From Orientia tsutsugamushi (GTDB lineage: Bacteria; Pseudomonadota; Alphaproteobacteria; Rickettsiales; Rickettsiaceae), in NCBI RefSeq assembly GCF_900327275.1, contig NZ_LS398548.1, positions 248,001 to 312,000 of the forward strand: a DNA stretch of 64,000 nucleotides, in the 5' to 3' direction. The notes beneath the pieces are model-generated. The model was not told where the DNA came from, did not search any database, and saw only the letters and a list, made by a program, of their open reading frames with translations. The translations under genes were made by a program, and so were the position numbers. Below, in pieces: positions 56,801 through 64,000 of this stretch. Position 1 is the first letter of the stretch, and each line of letters opens with the position of its first letter.

Positions 56801-57055
56801 TGTTTGATATCTAGCATATGTATCTTTGATAAACCCAGTTAGCAAGTGCCCATAATGAGGCAATCCATTAGCAAACGGTGGGCCATCATAAAAAATAAAT
56901 TCATTACTTTTTTCTCCAGATTTAGCAGCATGCCAATCAACAGATTTAATAAAAATATTATATTTTTTCCAATAATGTAAAATGTCTTTTTCTATAGATG
57001 GTAAAGAGAGAGATGCATCTACTTCTGGATAATATCTGCTGTGCTGCGTAGCCAT
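53852..57055 (-). CDS. ileS: Isoleucyl-tRNA synthetase, eukaryotic-like type
   Basis: 1067 residues. The HIGH region is PPFANGLPHYGHLLTG, the KMSKS equivalent is KLSKRLNNY, and the editing domain lies between (LAWTTTPWTLPSNLALAV). The GRRFGWDCHGLPAE-like block (KFGWDCHGLPAEM) and the KLSKRLNNY form are those of the eukaryotic/IleS2 type, which Rickettsiales carry instead of the common bacterial enzyme. The long C-terminal helical domain is complete, and there is no C-terminal zinc finger. Coq9 precedes it by 36 bp on the same strand. Confidence 0.96.
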   Translation of the reverse strand: MATQHSRYYPEVDASLSLPSIEKDILHYWKKYNIFIKSVDWHAAKSGEKSNEFIFYDGPPFANGLPHYGHLLTGFIKDTYARYQTIKGKRVERKFGWDCHGLPAEMAAEKELGISGRIAITNLGIDKFNEYCSSSVMKYASYWKEYVERQARWVDFDNSYKTMDLSFMESVLWAFKQLYNKGLIYQSMRVVPYSWACETALSNFETKLDNSYREREDKAVTVGFILREKPKSAPPGFQEYRVLAWTTTPWTLPSNLALAVKKDIDYIAIPSQNKNICYILGKFALKNYIKSLNLTSEKQDIYVSFKGEELEGIHYQPLFDYFSNKQNAFKILCGDFITEEAGTGIVHMAPGFGEDDQLLCQQHNIELVCPVDNAGKFTKEVTDFFGMQVFDANDKIINYLKAQGNWIKTEQHIHNYPHCWRTDTALIYKAVSSWYVKVSAFKERMVQLNQQINWIPENVKDGLFGKWIENARDWSISRNRFWGTPIPIWISSDNNYPRIDVYGSIAELEKDFGVKIDNLHRPFIDQLTRVNPDDPTGQSIMKRVDDVFDCWFESGSMPYAQVHYPFENKEWFETHFPSDFIVEYAAQTRGWFYTLLVLSTALFDRVPFLNCICHGVILDENRQKLSKRLNNYVDPLELFNKYGADALRFVMLSSGVTRGQELLIDKDEQMVFDSLRLHLKPLWNAYHFFSIYANADNIQGECITYSENVLDKFILSKLKIAVQKIDQALATFNSVTACSVFSSFIDVMNNWYIRRSRQRFWKNEKDGDKKLAYNVLYTCLNYIVRAASPFLPMLCEEIYLGLHGNKRDGSISVHLVEFPNVNDIEIDDHLVTVMDQIITICSAALYIRNTENIRIRQPLQYLSIIHSKASQFQKFDYLIKEEVNVKNILYYENTNDYINFKLVLNFPLLGKRIPEQIKSVIQANKANNWQKLDDGTVKLGNIDLLPEEYSLIAEPKTSNGAKAIGNDGIIMLDLSITNELYLEGIARDLIRLIQKARKDAQFHISDNIYLEISSTGTEINNAIDKCKSIITQQTLSSICTIDVYDYFYSDKIGNDTVIIKMAKAVRH

Positions 57056-57091
57056 TTCTGAATCCTGTAATATAAAATATATTTCTTAATC

Positions 57092-57697
57092 TTAAAGAAA
57101 AAATCTTACTATTGGTATATCATCTAATTTTATAGACTTGATTTTCTGCTTTAATTTAGCTGCATTGAGAATTTTTTCAATAACTTTAGTAATAAAGTAA
57201 TCTGTTTTATGATAGTCATTTGAACTATCTGTAATGTAATATGCAATACTTGGTAAGTACGCTGTCATTAATAAAGCACGTTTAGTGTAATAGTTGAAAT
57301 CCATTGATTTATCATTAGCATAGTGCCATATTTTATTGCAAGTAGCCCAACTATTTGTTATAGCAGTAGAATAATTATTTGGCATAGCATAAAAAAAACA
57401 TAGTTTTGATGCAACTTCTTGTGGCACCAATTTAATACGATATTGTAAAGCTGTAATAATTTTTTGATGAGTTCGAACTGGGTCTTTAATTGACTTTAGT
57501 TGATTCATCATTAGGTTGTCAAAAAACTTTTCCAAGTTAGATGATACCTCTTTTAGTCCATTTGGGAACAATATTTCCCAATAATGGCTAACTAAACCAG
57601 CGTTTTCAGATGCTAAAGATAATGCTTCTATATTTAAGCCTAGTTCTGGAATTAGATTTACCAATTGTTCTAAAATTAGCCTTTTTTTCTTATCCAT
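57092..57697 (-). CDS. coq9: COQ9-family ubiquinone biosynthesis protein
   Basis: 201 residues, all helical. The N-terminal part resembles a TetR DNA-binding fold; the C-terminal COQ9 domain includes KIWHYANDKSMDFNYYTKRALL, which matches the signature WxxAGDxSxDxNxYTKR. COQ9 binds lipid and presents the intermediate to COQ7 (41705-42250). Divergent from rpsU; upstream of ileS. Confidence 0.92.
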   Translation of the reverse strand: MDKKKRLILEQLVNLIPELGLNIEALSLASENAGLVSHYWEILFPNGLKEVSSNLEKFFDNLMMNQLKSIKDPVRTHQKIITALQYRIKLVPQEVASKLCFFYAMPNNYSTAITNSWATCNKIWHYANDKSMDFNYYTKRALLMTAYLPSIAYYITDSSNDYHKTDYFITKVIEKILNAAKLKQKIKSIKLDDIPIVRFFL

Positions 57698-57867
57698 ATC
57701 AATGATTAATGTTTACAATTATTGACTTTAACAGATTTTGATTATATACTTTGACCCCAAATAATACAATTAAATATTAAGTAAAATTACTAATTAGAGC
57801 TTATATTTACTAATAATCAAGAATAAGCATATTTTATATATTTTAAGGATTAAGGAGTAATGAAATT

Positions 57868-58074
57868 GTGATTCATGTGCCAGTTAATGCGAATAATAGT
57901 GAGTTGGCTATTAGAAGTCTAAAAAAGAAAATGCAGAGGGAGCTTGTTTTTCGTTCAATGAAAATGTCTCGCTTTTATGAGCCTCCTTCAGTAAAGAGAG
58001 TAAGAAAAAAGCAAGAATCAGAGCGTAGGCACAGAAAGGAGAGGGCGATGAGGCGCCGAATGATGGAAGAATAG
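57868..58074 (+). CDS. rpsU: Ribosomal protein S21
   Basis: 68 residues: opening [20 protein letters not shown], then MQREL and a C-terminal run of Arg/Lys. GTG start with AAGGAG about twelve bases before; an ATG eight bases upstream is out of frame and runs into a stop after three codons. It is a small basic 30S component near the 3' end of 16S rRNA. Confidence 0.95.
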   Translation: MIHVPVNANNSELAIRSLKKKMQRELVFRSMKMSRFYEPPSVKRVRKKQESERRHRKERAMRRRMMEE

Positions 58075-58102
58075 TAAATCATAATTAATTCAAGAATTTA
58101 TC

Positions 58103-58612
58103 TTAAATTAATTCATCAGTTAATAGTTGCCATTGAGCTTGCTTATTCTTATTTTGTTGTTTTTGCTTAAAGTAACTTGGCAAATATCCATCTTGTTTAA
58201 GCCTATGATAATAATTATTCATGTAATCTATCAATTTGTTGTCATTTTCCTTAAATATTATTAGTGTTCTTTCAAATTGTTGAAAATAACTTATATTGTT
58301 ATCATAGTTAGCATTACAGCAGTTGTAGCTTAAGATTACTAGTACTAATATTTTAGCTTGATTGGGATTTTCATAATTAGTTGTGATATATATTGGTTGA
58401 CTACTAGGTTCAGGATCGATACTACAACCATGAGGAATAAACGATGTAGAACTAAAAGACCATAAAGTATTATTTATAGCTTCTTCAGTTTTTTTTTCAT
58501 CTACTAATGTAATTGTGTTCAAAGAAGTCGAATAACATTTTTCCAATAACTTACAAAGAGTTTGATTAAATAGTTCAGTTAATGTACAGTAAAAATTTAT
58601 GCTCTTAATCAT
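58103..58612 (-). CDS. holC: DNA polymerase III subunit chi
   Basis: 169 residues: INFYCTLTELFNQTL opening, CKLLEKCY, a NTLWSFSSTSFIPHG block (usual form LWTFxxxSFLPHG) and QPIYITTNYENPNQAKILVLV, all typical of HolC. It links the clamp loader to single-strand binding protein. It converges on rpsU. The start codon lies within an 80-bp tandem duplication. Confidence 0.88.
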   Translation of the reverse strand: MIKSINFYCTLTELFNQTLCKLLEKCYSTSLNTITLVDEKKTEEAINNTLWSFSSTSFIPHGCSIDPEPSSQPIYITTNYENPNQAKILVLVILSYNCCNANYDNNISYFQQFERTLIIFKENDNKLIDYMNNYYHRLKQDGYLPSYFKQKQQNKNKQAQWQLLTDELI

Positions 58613-58729
58613 TTAATTATTTTTTTAGGTTAGTAGAAAATCAATTAATAAATAGTTCAGTTAATGTACAGTAAAAATTTCTCTTAATCATTTAATTATT
58701 TTTTTAGGTTAGTAGAAAATCAATTAATA
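58571..58729. repeat. 80-bp tandem duplication spanning the holC start region
   Basis: AATAGTTCAGTTAATGTACA begins at 58571 and again at 58651. The two copies match almost throughout, to AGTAGAAAATCAATTAATA. The second copy lacks three bases (ATG) in the middle. The first copy includes the first ~14 codons of holC; the second sits in the spacer towards the MFS gene. Confidence 0.9.
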
Positions 58730-58785
58730 AGTATAGATGATATGCAAAAATATAAAATACTTTATGCAAATACTTTATAATATTG

Positions 58786-60066
58786 ATGTTTCAATCTTAT
58801 AAAACTTTTTTATTAATCTTGCTTGGTAATGCCCTAGATCATTATAACACAGCTTTATACATATTTCTAGCTCCATACTTAGCGAGTAATTTTCTTGACT
58901 TTGAGAGTGAAGTTATTACTCTGATTGTAGTACATAGTTTGTTCTCCTCATGTACCATTATTGCTAAGCCAGTAGGAGTATGGTTTTTTGGCTGGTTAGT
59001 TAATATCATTGATTCAAGGAAAGTGTTGTTAATTACTCTAGGTGGAGTAGCTTTTACAACTTTTTCTGTTGCTATTATTCCAAGTTATGAATCTATTGGT
59101 ATAGCAGCTACAATTTTGTTAATTCTAGCTAAAGTTGCGCAAGGGTTTTTTGCGGCTGGAGAAGTAGGTATATCATCTATACTTATATTTAATACAGTTA
59201 AAAGTAAAGAGTTTATTAAAGCTAATAGCTATTACCAGTGCTCAACGATGATAGGTATTATATTGGCTTCTGCTATTGCTACTATAATAAGTAGCAGCAC
59301 AGCATCATTTGCGAACTGGCGATATGCTTTTGCTTTAGGAATGCTAACTGGAATTATTGGATTATGTCTTAGGTTAGTAATATTTTCAAATAGCAATAGT
59401 GTCAATTATACTGCATATCACAAAAATGTTATGACGCATTCTTCAAAATCTAATCAGACCATATCATCTAAATTTTTCTTATTACTAAAAGTTTCGTGCT
59501 TGCATGGATTAAGTTATATTACTTACGCTGTTCCATTTGTTATATTAGATAATATTATACCTTTAATTAGTAATATTTCTCGTACAGAAATACTTGCATA
59601 TAGTAATGTACTTATGTATTTTGATGCTGCTATGATAGTAGCTATAGGACATATAATACGGAGTAATAATTATAAAATATGGATGTTATTAGCCGTAATA
59701 CTATTTGCTGTAACGATAATACCATGCTTTATTTATCTTCCAAAGTTAACATTACAAGTCATTATTTTAATCAAATGCTGGATAATATTTTGTGGAGTAG
59801 TTTTTACATCATTATTAAATGTGTGGTTGGTTCAAAAAGTTGATGGTAACAAATATTTATTTATAGGAATTGGGTATGTTATTGGCTGTGAATTCTGGGG
59901 CCGCAGTAGCATCGCAATATGCTTAGCGTTATGGCAATATTTTAATGATCTTATAGCTCCAGCAATTTACATAACAGCAGTATGCATTTGTGCAGTTTTA
60001 TTTCTTTTAATAGATATCTATCGTCAGAAGACATCTTGTTGTAAACTTGTAAACCTTGAAAATTAA
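58786..60066 (+). CDS. proP: MFS transporter, ProP-like
   Basis: 426 residues from the ATG at 58786, preferred over a TTG one codon earlier. About 12 membrane spans. The opening LLGNALDHYNTALYIFLAPYLAS matches the GNxxExYDxxLYG start of the metabolite:H+ symporter branch. KPVGVWFFGWLVNIIDSRKVLL is the MFS A-motif. The canonical Glu/Phe of the opening are changed (LDHYNT). Orientia has many ProP-type copies. The substrate could be proline/betaine or another small metabolite; sequence does not say. Divergent from holC. Confidence 0.85.
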   Translation: MFQSYKTFLLILLGNALDHYNTALYIFLAPYLASNFLDFESEVITLIVVHSLFSSCTIIAKPVGVWFFGWLVNIIDSRKVLLITLGGVAFTTFSVAIIPSYESIGIAATILLILAKVAQGFFAAGEVGISSILIFNTVKSKEFIKANSYYQCSTMIGIILASAIATIISSSTASFANWRYAFALGMLTGIIGLCLRLVIFSNSNSVNYTAYHKNVMTHSSKSNQTISSKFFLLLKVSCLHGLSYITYAVPFVILDNIIPLISNISRTEILAYSNVLMYFDAAMIVAIGHIIRSNNYKIWMLLAVILFAVTIIPCFIYLPKLTLQVIILIKCWIIFCGVVFTSLLNVWLVQKVDGNKYLFIGIGYVIGCEFWGRSSIAICLALWQYFNDLIAPAIYITAVCICAVLFLLIDIYRQKTSCCKLVNLEN

Positions 60067-60266
60067 ACCTGCATTTAAATTAAAACTGCATTTTATTAGC
60101 TATTTTCCATAATATTAATTATATAACTTTTGGTAAATTGCTGTTTTTTTACTACACCTTTTTCTACCTACTTTAATTTAAACCAAATTGTTAGCTTAAA
60201 ACATGCATATCATAATCATAATATGATATATTATAAGCTCTTAAATCCTTATTCTGAATTTATGCT

Positions 60267-60989
60267 ATGATTGACGATGACGATAACGATGATAAATTAA
60301 AAAATAACACTGATGATACTACCGATAAGAATGAGGATGAAGAAGATACTAATAATTTGACCAAAGAATCTATTTTTACTGCTAGTCAAGATACTTCCTC
60401 TGATAATTTGGTTAATGAGTTTTACCAAAAATTAAAAAATAATGCAGAATTTGAAGCTGAATTAGAAGCATTAATTAGTAACTTTGAAATTAATCAAGAT
60501 GTATCAAAGCTGCAAACAAACATTATACTGTTAATTAAAAAATTACTGCTTAGTAATTCTTCAGGCTCTACATCTATAGAATTAACTCAAGAGCTTGAAC
60601 AGCAAATTACTAAGCAAATTGCTAAAATAAGTAAAGAGTTAATATATAAGCACACAAGAACTTTAGCAGAAGAAAATCAAGAATTAGAGCAAAATAAAGA
60701 TAACTTAGAATATATTTCTGAACCGTCTAGAGCAGAACTAAAGAAAAATCTAAAAAGATTTGCAATATATGAAGTCTATAAACTGCTTAATCCAAGACGT
60801 ATTGCAGGAGAAACACGTTTGAGTAATTTTATCCATAATTTAATAATTGGAGGTGCAAAATATGCACTCAAGTATGGTGGAGGCAATAAAAACGATGTTA
60901 GTTATTATAATAATAAATTACAAGCAATGAAATTTCATAAAAAATCTGCTGAAAGAGGAGATAAAGATAGAGGAGGAAGAAATAGATAA
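60267..60989 (+). CDS. Orientia-type hypothetical protein, acidic N-terminus and basic C-terminus
   Basis: 240 residues, function not recognised. The first 30 residues are nearly all Asp/Asn/Glu/Lys/Thr (DDDDNDDKLKNN). Residues 45-150 are helical with heptad-like spacing, a possible coiled coil (ELTQELEQQITKQIAKISKEL). A C-terminal block NPRRIAGETRLSNFIHNLIIGG (about 176-197), cited here only by its core RRIAGETR, resembles a tail I recall from other Rickettsiales hypothetical proteins. The end is Lys/Arg/Gly-rich (RGDKDRGGRNR) and may bind nucleic acid. There is no signal peptide. The gene downstream starts 91 bp later. Confidence 0.6.
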   Translation: MIDDDDNDDKLKNNTDDTTDKNEDEEDTNNLTKESIFTASQDTSSDNLVNEFYQKLKNNAEFEAELEALISNFEINQDVSKLQTNIILLIKKLLLSNSSGSTSIELTQELEQQITKQIAKISKELIYKHTRTLAEENQELEQNKDNLEYISEPSRAELKKNLKRFAIYEVYKLLNPRRIAGETRLSNFIHNLIIGGAKYALKYGGGNKNDVSYYNNKLQAMKFHKKSAERGDKDRGGRNR

Positions 60990-61080
60990 TAAAATAAAAT
61001 ATTGACTTTCCACTTAAAGTTGCGTTATTGTTATTTTAATGTAGAGTAATAAAAACTTATAAAGGAAAGTCTAGTTTACC

Positions 61081-62328
61081 ATGAATCCAGAGGATATTGC
61101 ATTAGTTCAAGAGGTGGCTGAATTAATACAGAATAGGCAACATTTACAAGCAAGAATATTAGTTAAAACTCGCGGTGGTTTTTCAGACAATGATGCTGCT
61201 ACTAGTGAATTATACTCAAGAGTTCCAGAAGAGTTAGCATTGGAGTTTGTGTCTTTTTGTGAAAATATGGAAAACTGTAAAAAATCTAGTAGGTATGCAG
61301 CATTATTTTTAAATAGCGACTTTCCTATTAATGAAGGTGACTATTGTAGGCGCATAGCAATGGATTTTTATTCGCAAGGTAAACTTAGTAAACAAACAGC
61401 AAACTCAGTTTTTGGAGGCATGGTTGTTCATCCTGTAATTGAAACAGTATTAATAATGAACCCACACAATGCATCAACTAGTCTACTAGATACTTTGCTT
61501 GATTATACTATTAACACTAATCTAAGATATCAATATAAAGATGACGAATCTAAATTTGAAGCTAAAAAAATGGATCTCTGTAATGACTATCTAAGGATGG
61601 TTGGAATTAGTGCAGATAATACAAATGATTATGAATCCAAACAAAGAATTAACTGCATTTTAGAAAACAGTGGTGATCCTAGTAAACTTATAAACTTCGA
61701 TCCTAATACAGTACACATACTGATGTTTCGTTTGCTAGATCGAAATTGCAAAGAAAGCGCTAAACTATTACTCGATAGTGGATTAGATGTTAGCGCTTTA
61801 CAAGAAAAATATTCAAGGACAGGATGGCTAACTATTCTAGATGCAGCTATTGATCGTGGTAACTATGATTGTGCTAAGATATTAGTACAACGTGGCGTTG
61901 ATATAGTAGATGATCACAGTAATAATATGTCTTCTGAAATGAAAGCCTTGTGTAATACGCATCAATTTTTAAAAAATACTGGTTATTTCAAAGAGCATAA
62001 ATCTATACCAGATCAAATGTTAGATGACTCGCTAAAAATAAGTAGTTTTATTACACAAGATAAGAGTCTTCGCGATAATTGCTGGCCTGCATTAAAAAGC
62101 AGTGTTAATAGTGAAACACTTCTCTCTCAAATGGCTTATGAGTTTAGATGCGACAAATCTTTACTTCCATATTTTATAGAGTTAACGCAATTGGAGTTGT
62201 CAGAGTTGCAGCTGCAATCAGCTGCAAGTATAGATGCAGATAATAAAGAATGTAGTAGTACTACACATAGAGATAAGTATACTTCTAGAAAAAGCAGCCC
62301 ATCTACTACAGATCTAGGCTTAAAATAA
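61081..62328 (+). CDS. Ankyrin-like repeat protein, candidate effector
   Basis: 415 residues. Two ankyrin-like units are visible: about 209-241 (TVHILMFRLLD with SAKLLLDSGLDVSAL) and 249-276 (WLTILDAAIDRG with AKILVQRGVDI). The N-terminal 200 residues are helical with no clear repeats. The C-terminal tail is Ser/Thr-rich (TSRKSSPSTTDLGL). There is no signal peptide. Orientia carries many ankyrin proteins, several of them secreted into the host cell; this one has fewer, more diverged repeats. AAAGGAAAG lies upstream of the ATG. No F-box is evident at the C-terminus. Confidence 0.65.
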   Translation: MNPEDIALVQEVAELIQNRQHLQARILVKTRGGFSDNDAATSELYSRVPEELALEFVSFCENMENCKKSSRYAALFLNSDFPINEGDYCRRIAMDFYSQGKLSKQTANSVFGGMVVHPVIETVLIMNPHNASTSLLDTLLDYTINTNLRYQYKDDESKFEAKKMDLCNDYLRMVGISADNTNDYESKQRINCILENSGDPSKLINFDPNTVHILMFRLLDRNCKESAKLLLDSGLDVSALQEKYSRTGWLTILDAAIDRGNYDCAKILVQRGVDIVDDHSNNMSSEMKALCNTHQFLKNTGYFKEHKSIPDQMLDDSLKISSFITQDKSLRDNCWPALKSSVNSETLLSQMAYEFRCDKSLLPYFIELTQLELSELQLQSAASIDADNKECSSTTHRDKYTSRKSSPSTTDLGLK

Positions 62329-62386
62329 TAATAAGAATCAAGGATCTATTGACTAAAAAGATCAAGGAGTATAAGGAGTATAAAGT

Positions 62387-62482
62387 ATGTCACAACATTT
62401 CTTGAAAAAACTGACTAAACTTTTAATATTACTCCCCTTCCCTAACGTGTTGTTTATTATTAATCAAAGTATTTCCTATTAG
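62387..62482 (+). CDS. Possible small hydrophobic peptide
   Basis: A 31-codon frame opens MSQHFLKKLTKLLILLPFPN, with a hydrophobic centre (LLILLPFPNVLFII). It is preceded by two AAGGAG copies, the nearer eight bases from the ATG. It overlaps the pnp 3' end by 23 bases on the other strand. It is too short to judge by coding statistics and could be chance, the start of a decayed gene, or a real small membrane peptide. Confidence 0.25.
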   Translation: MSQHFLKKLTKLLILLPFPNVLFIINQSISY

Positions 62483-64000
62483 AAATTACTGCTGCTTCCT
62501 TGGGAGCAATTTTAATCTTTTTCTTTACACTGCCTGTTGTTGTAGTAATATCATTATACTGCTCATTTTTATTCTTGCAATGTTCTTTATCTGTTCTCAA
62601 AGTTAATTTAACACGATTCTTATGATCAATTCCAATAATTTTGACTTTTACCTTGTCGCCTAATTTTACGTGTGCATTAATATCTTTTATATGCGTATCA
62701 TTAATTTCGCTAATATGCACGAACCCATCTCGACCAGTCACATATTTTATAAATGCTCCAGATTCAATAACCTTAACTACTTCACCATCAAAGATATCCC
62801 CTATTTGTGGAACGAACACAATATTTTCAATATTTTGTACTGCTTTTTTTACATTTTCCCCTACATTTCCCCAAACCTTAACTTCTCCGTTTTCACTAAT
62901 ATCAATTTCAACATCAAAAGTTTTGCAAAGCTCTTTAATAACTTTACCGCCTAATCCAATAACATCACGAATTTTTTCTTTTTGAATTTCTAATGTTTGA
63001 ACCATTGGTGCGTATGCACTTAGTTCTGATTTAGGGCAACTAATAGTATTATTCATAACATTTAATATATGATTTATACCAATTTTAGCTTGTCGAAAGG
63101 TGCTCTCGATCATAGATAAATTAATTCCTTGAACTTTAATATCTAATTGCAAAGCTGTAATACCGTTTTTAGTACTTGCTACTTTAAAATCCATATCTCC
63201 TAAATGATCTTCACAACCAGATATATCAGATAAAATCTCAAACTTATTGCCCTCACCTAAAACTAATCCCATAGCAATACCTGCAACATGTGTTTTTATT
63301 GGAACTCCAGCTTCCATTAAGCTAAGCGAAGCGCTACATACTGTTGCCATTGAAGAAGATCCATCAGATTGAGTAATTTCTGATACGATTCTAATAGTAT
63401 ATGGAAATACATCTTTGCTAGGAATAACAAGTTGAATAGCTTTTTTAGCTAACCAGCCATGGCCTATTTCTCTTCTACTAGCAGCTCTTAGTGGCGAAAT
63501 TTCGCCAACTGAATAAGGTAAAAAGATATAATCTAGTAAAAAATTCTGCCTTTCACACTTATTTAACTGCTCAACTATTTGTTCATCAGTACTACTACCT
63601 AATGTAATTGTTGCTAAGCTTTGAGTATCACCACGAGTAAATAGCGCAGATCCATGCACTGTATTAAATAAACCAGCTTCACAAATAATAGGCCTAATTT
63701 CATCTACAGCTCTATTGCCAATTCTGGTTTTGTCTTGTAATACTAAATCTCTAAATATTTTGGATTTCGCATCATCCAAAGCTTTTTCTATATTTAAAAT
63801 AGCATCATCATCATTAGCTTCACTTGAAAAATAATCAACAACTTTTTGCTGTATTAATTGCAGCTGTTGATTACGTTCATTCTTAGTTTGTAGTAAAAGT
63901 GCTGATTTAATATCAGAGCTAAAATGCTTAAGTATTTCATCATTATACCTTAGATGTGGCCTAGCTGTAACTTCAAAAATATCCTTTCTAATGCTTGATT
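62460..64000 (-). CDS. pnp: Polynucleotide phosphorylase, 3' part (5' end beyond the window)
   Basis: The frame stays open to base 64000, giving about 512 codons of the C-terminal part. It holds the end of the helical linker (IFEVTARPHLRYNDEI), the second RNase PH domain (GSALFTRGDTQSLATITLG; catalytic region SDISGCEDHLGDMDFKVA), a KH domain (IRDVIGLGGKVIKEL; the usual GKGG reads GLGG) and an S1 domain (GAFIKYVTGRDGFVHISEI). It ends with a basic tail. The enzyme degrades mRNA from the 3' end with phosphate. The first RNase PH domain lies outside the window. rpsO, its usual neighbour, would also be outside. Confidence 0.97.
   Translation of the reverse strand, partial: SSIRKDIFEVTARPHLRYNDEILKHFSSDIKSALLLQTKNERNQQLQLIQQKVVDYFSSEANDDDAILNIEKALDDAKSKIFRDLVLQDKTRIGNRAVDEIRPIICEAGLFNTVHGSALFTRGDTQSLATITLGSSTDEQIVEQLNKCERQNFLLDYIFLPYSVGEISPLRAASRREIGHGWLAKKAIQLVIPSKDVFPYTIRIVSEITQSDGSSSMATVCSASLSLMEAGVPIKTHVAGIAMGLVLGEGNKFEILSDISGCEDHLGDMDFKVASTKNGITALQLDIKVQGINLSMIESTFRQAKIGINHILNVMNNTISCPKSELSAYAPMVQTLEIQKEKIRDVIGLGGKVIKELCKTFDVEIDISENGEVKVWGNVGENVKKAVQNIENIVFVPQIGDIFDGEVVKVIESGAFIKYVTGRDGFVHISEINDTHIKDINAHVKLGDKVKVKIIGIDHKNRVKLTLRTDKEHCKNKNEQYNDITTTTGSVKKKIKIAPKEAAVISNRKYFD

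Noticed and set aside
62641-62985. Plus-strand frames of 114 and 94 codons
   Set aside because: Both are antisense to the well-conserved KH and S1 domains of pnp.

Overview
The window looks like a chromosome segment of Orientia tsutsugamushi (Rickettsiales, Alphaproteobacteria) or a very close strain. The base composition is strongly AT-rich. The gene at 11634-13034 encodes a 466-residue HtrA-like protein that I recognise as the Orientia 47-kDa antigen. Fragments of conjugation genes and insertion sequences are scattered between housekeeping genes, as in the amplified genetic elements (RAGE) typical of Orientia. Species assignment is from recognition only; no search was run.

Layout. 1-5100 is a degraded mobile region: IS5-, IS630- and IS110-type remnants, two ~145-bp MITE-like elements, relaxase/TraA fragments and a membrane protein gene (3135-4205). 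5111-28939 is mostly conserved core: membrane cytochrome c, a slipin-type protein, Mrp, the hflK-hflC-47 kDa antigen cluster, Pal, an orphan gene-transfer-agent baseplate gene, ferredoxin-NADP reductase type 2, folD, topA, mdh, rimM, an AsmA-like protein, fmt and def. It is interrupted at 6875-8472 by decayed mobile DNA with a 342-bp inverted repeat. 29130-36040 is a second mobile island: a TraA C-terminal piece with two Toprim-like domains, an Rpn-type nuclease gene, a broken traD, a paralogue-like membrane protein gene, an IS630 fragment and a Pro/Ser-rich protein gene. 36073-64000 is again mainly core: ppiD-like, tpiA-secG, tRNA-Arg, class I lysyl-tRNA synthetase, dsbB-coq7, psd-pssA, mnhE-mnhF, addB, an mnhD-like gene, sucCD, a ubiH-like gene, tRNA-Gln, trcR, coq9-ileS, rpsU, holC, an MFS transporter, two lineage-specific proteins (one ankyrin-like) and the 3' part of pnp.

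How the genes fit together. Aerobic energy metabolism is well represented (mdh, sucCD, cytochrome c, three ubiquinone-synthesis genes). So are envelope upkeep (hflKC, Pal, PpiD-like, AsmA-like, DsbB, Psd/PssA) and translation (rimM, fmt-def, ileS, lysK, rpsU). Core operons are short, often with 4-base ATGA overlaps.

The most interesting candidates are in or beside the islands: two single-span membrane proteins whose tails carry several YxxPhi / EPIYA-like tyrosine motifs, and a disordered protein with a KHVSFSDN segment that resembles the RVxF docking motif of host protein phosphatase 1. In the core, the 47-kDa HtrA-like antigen lacks all three protease catalytic residues, and Pal appears to have lost its lipobox cysteine.
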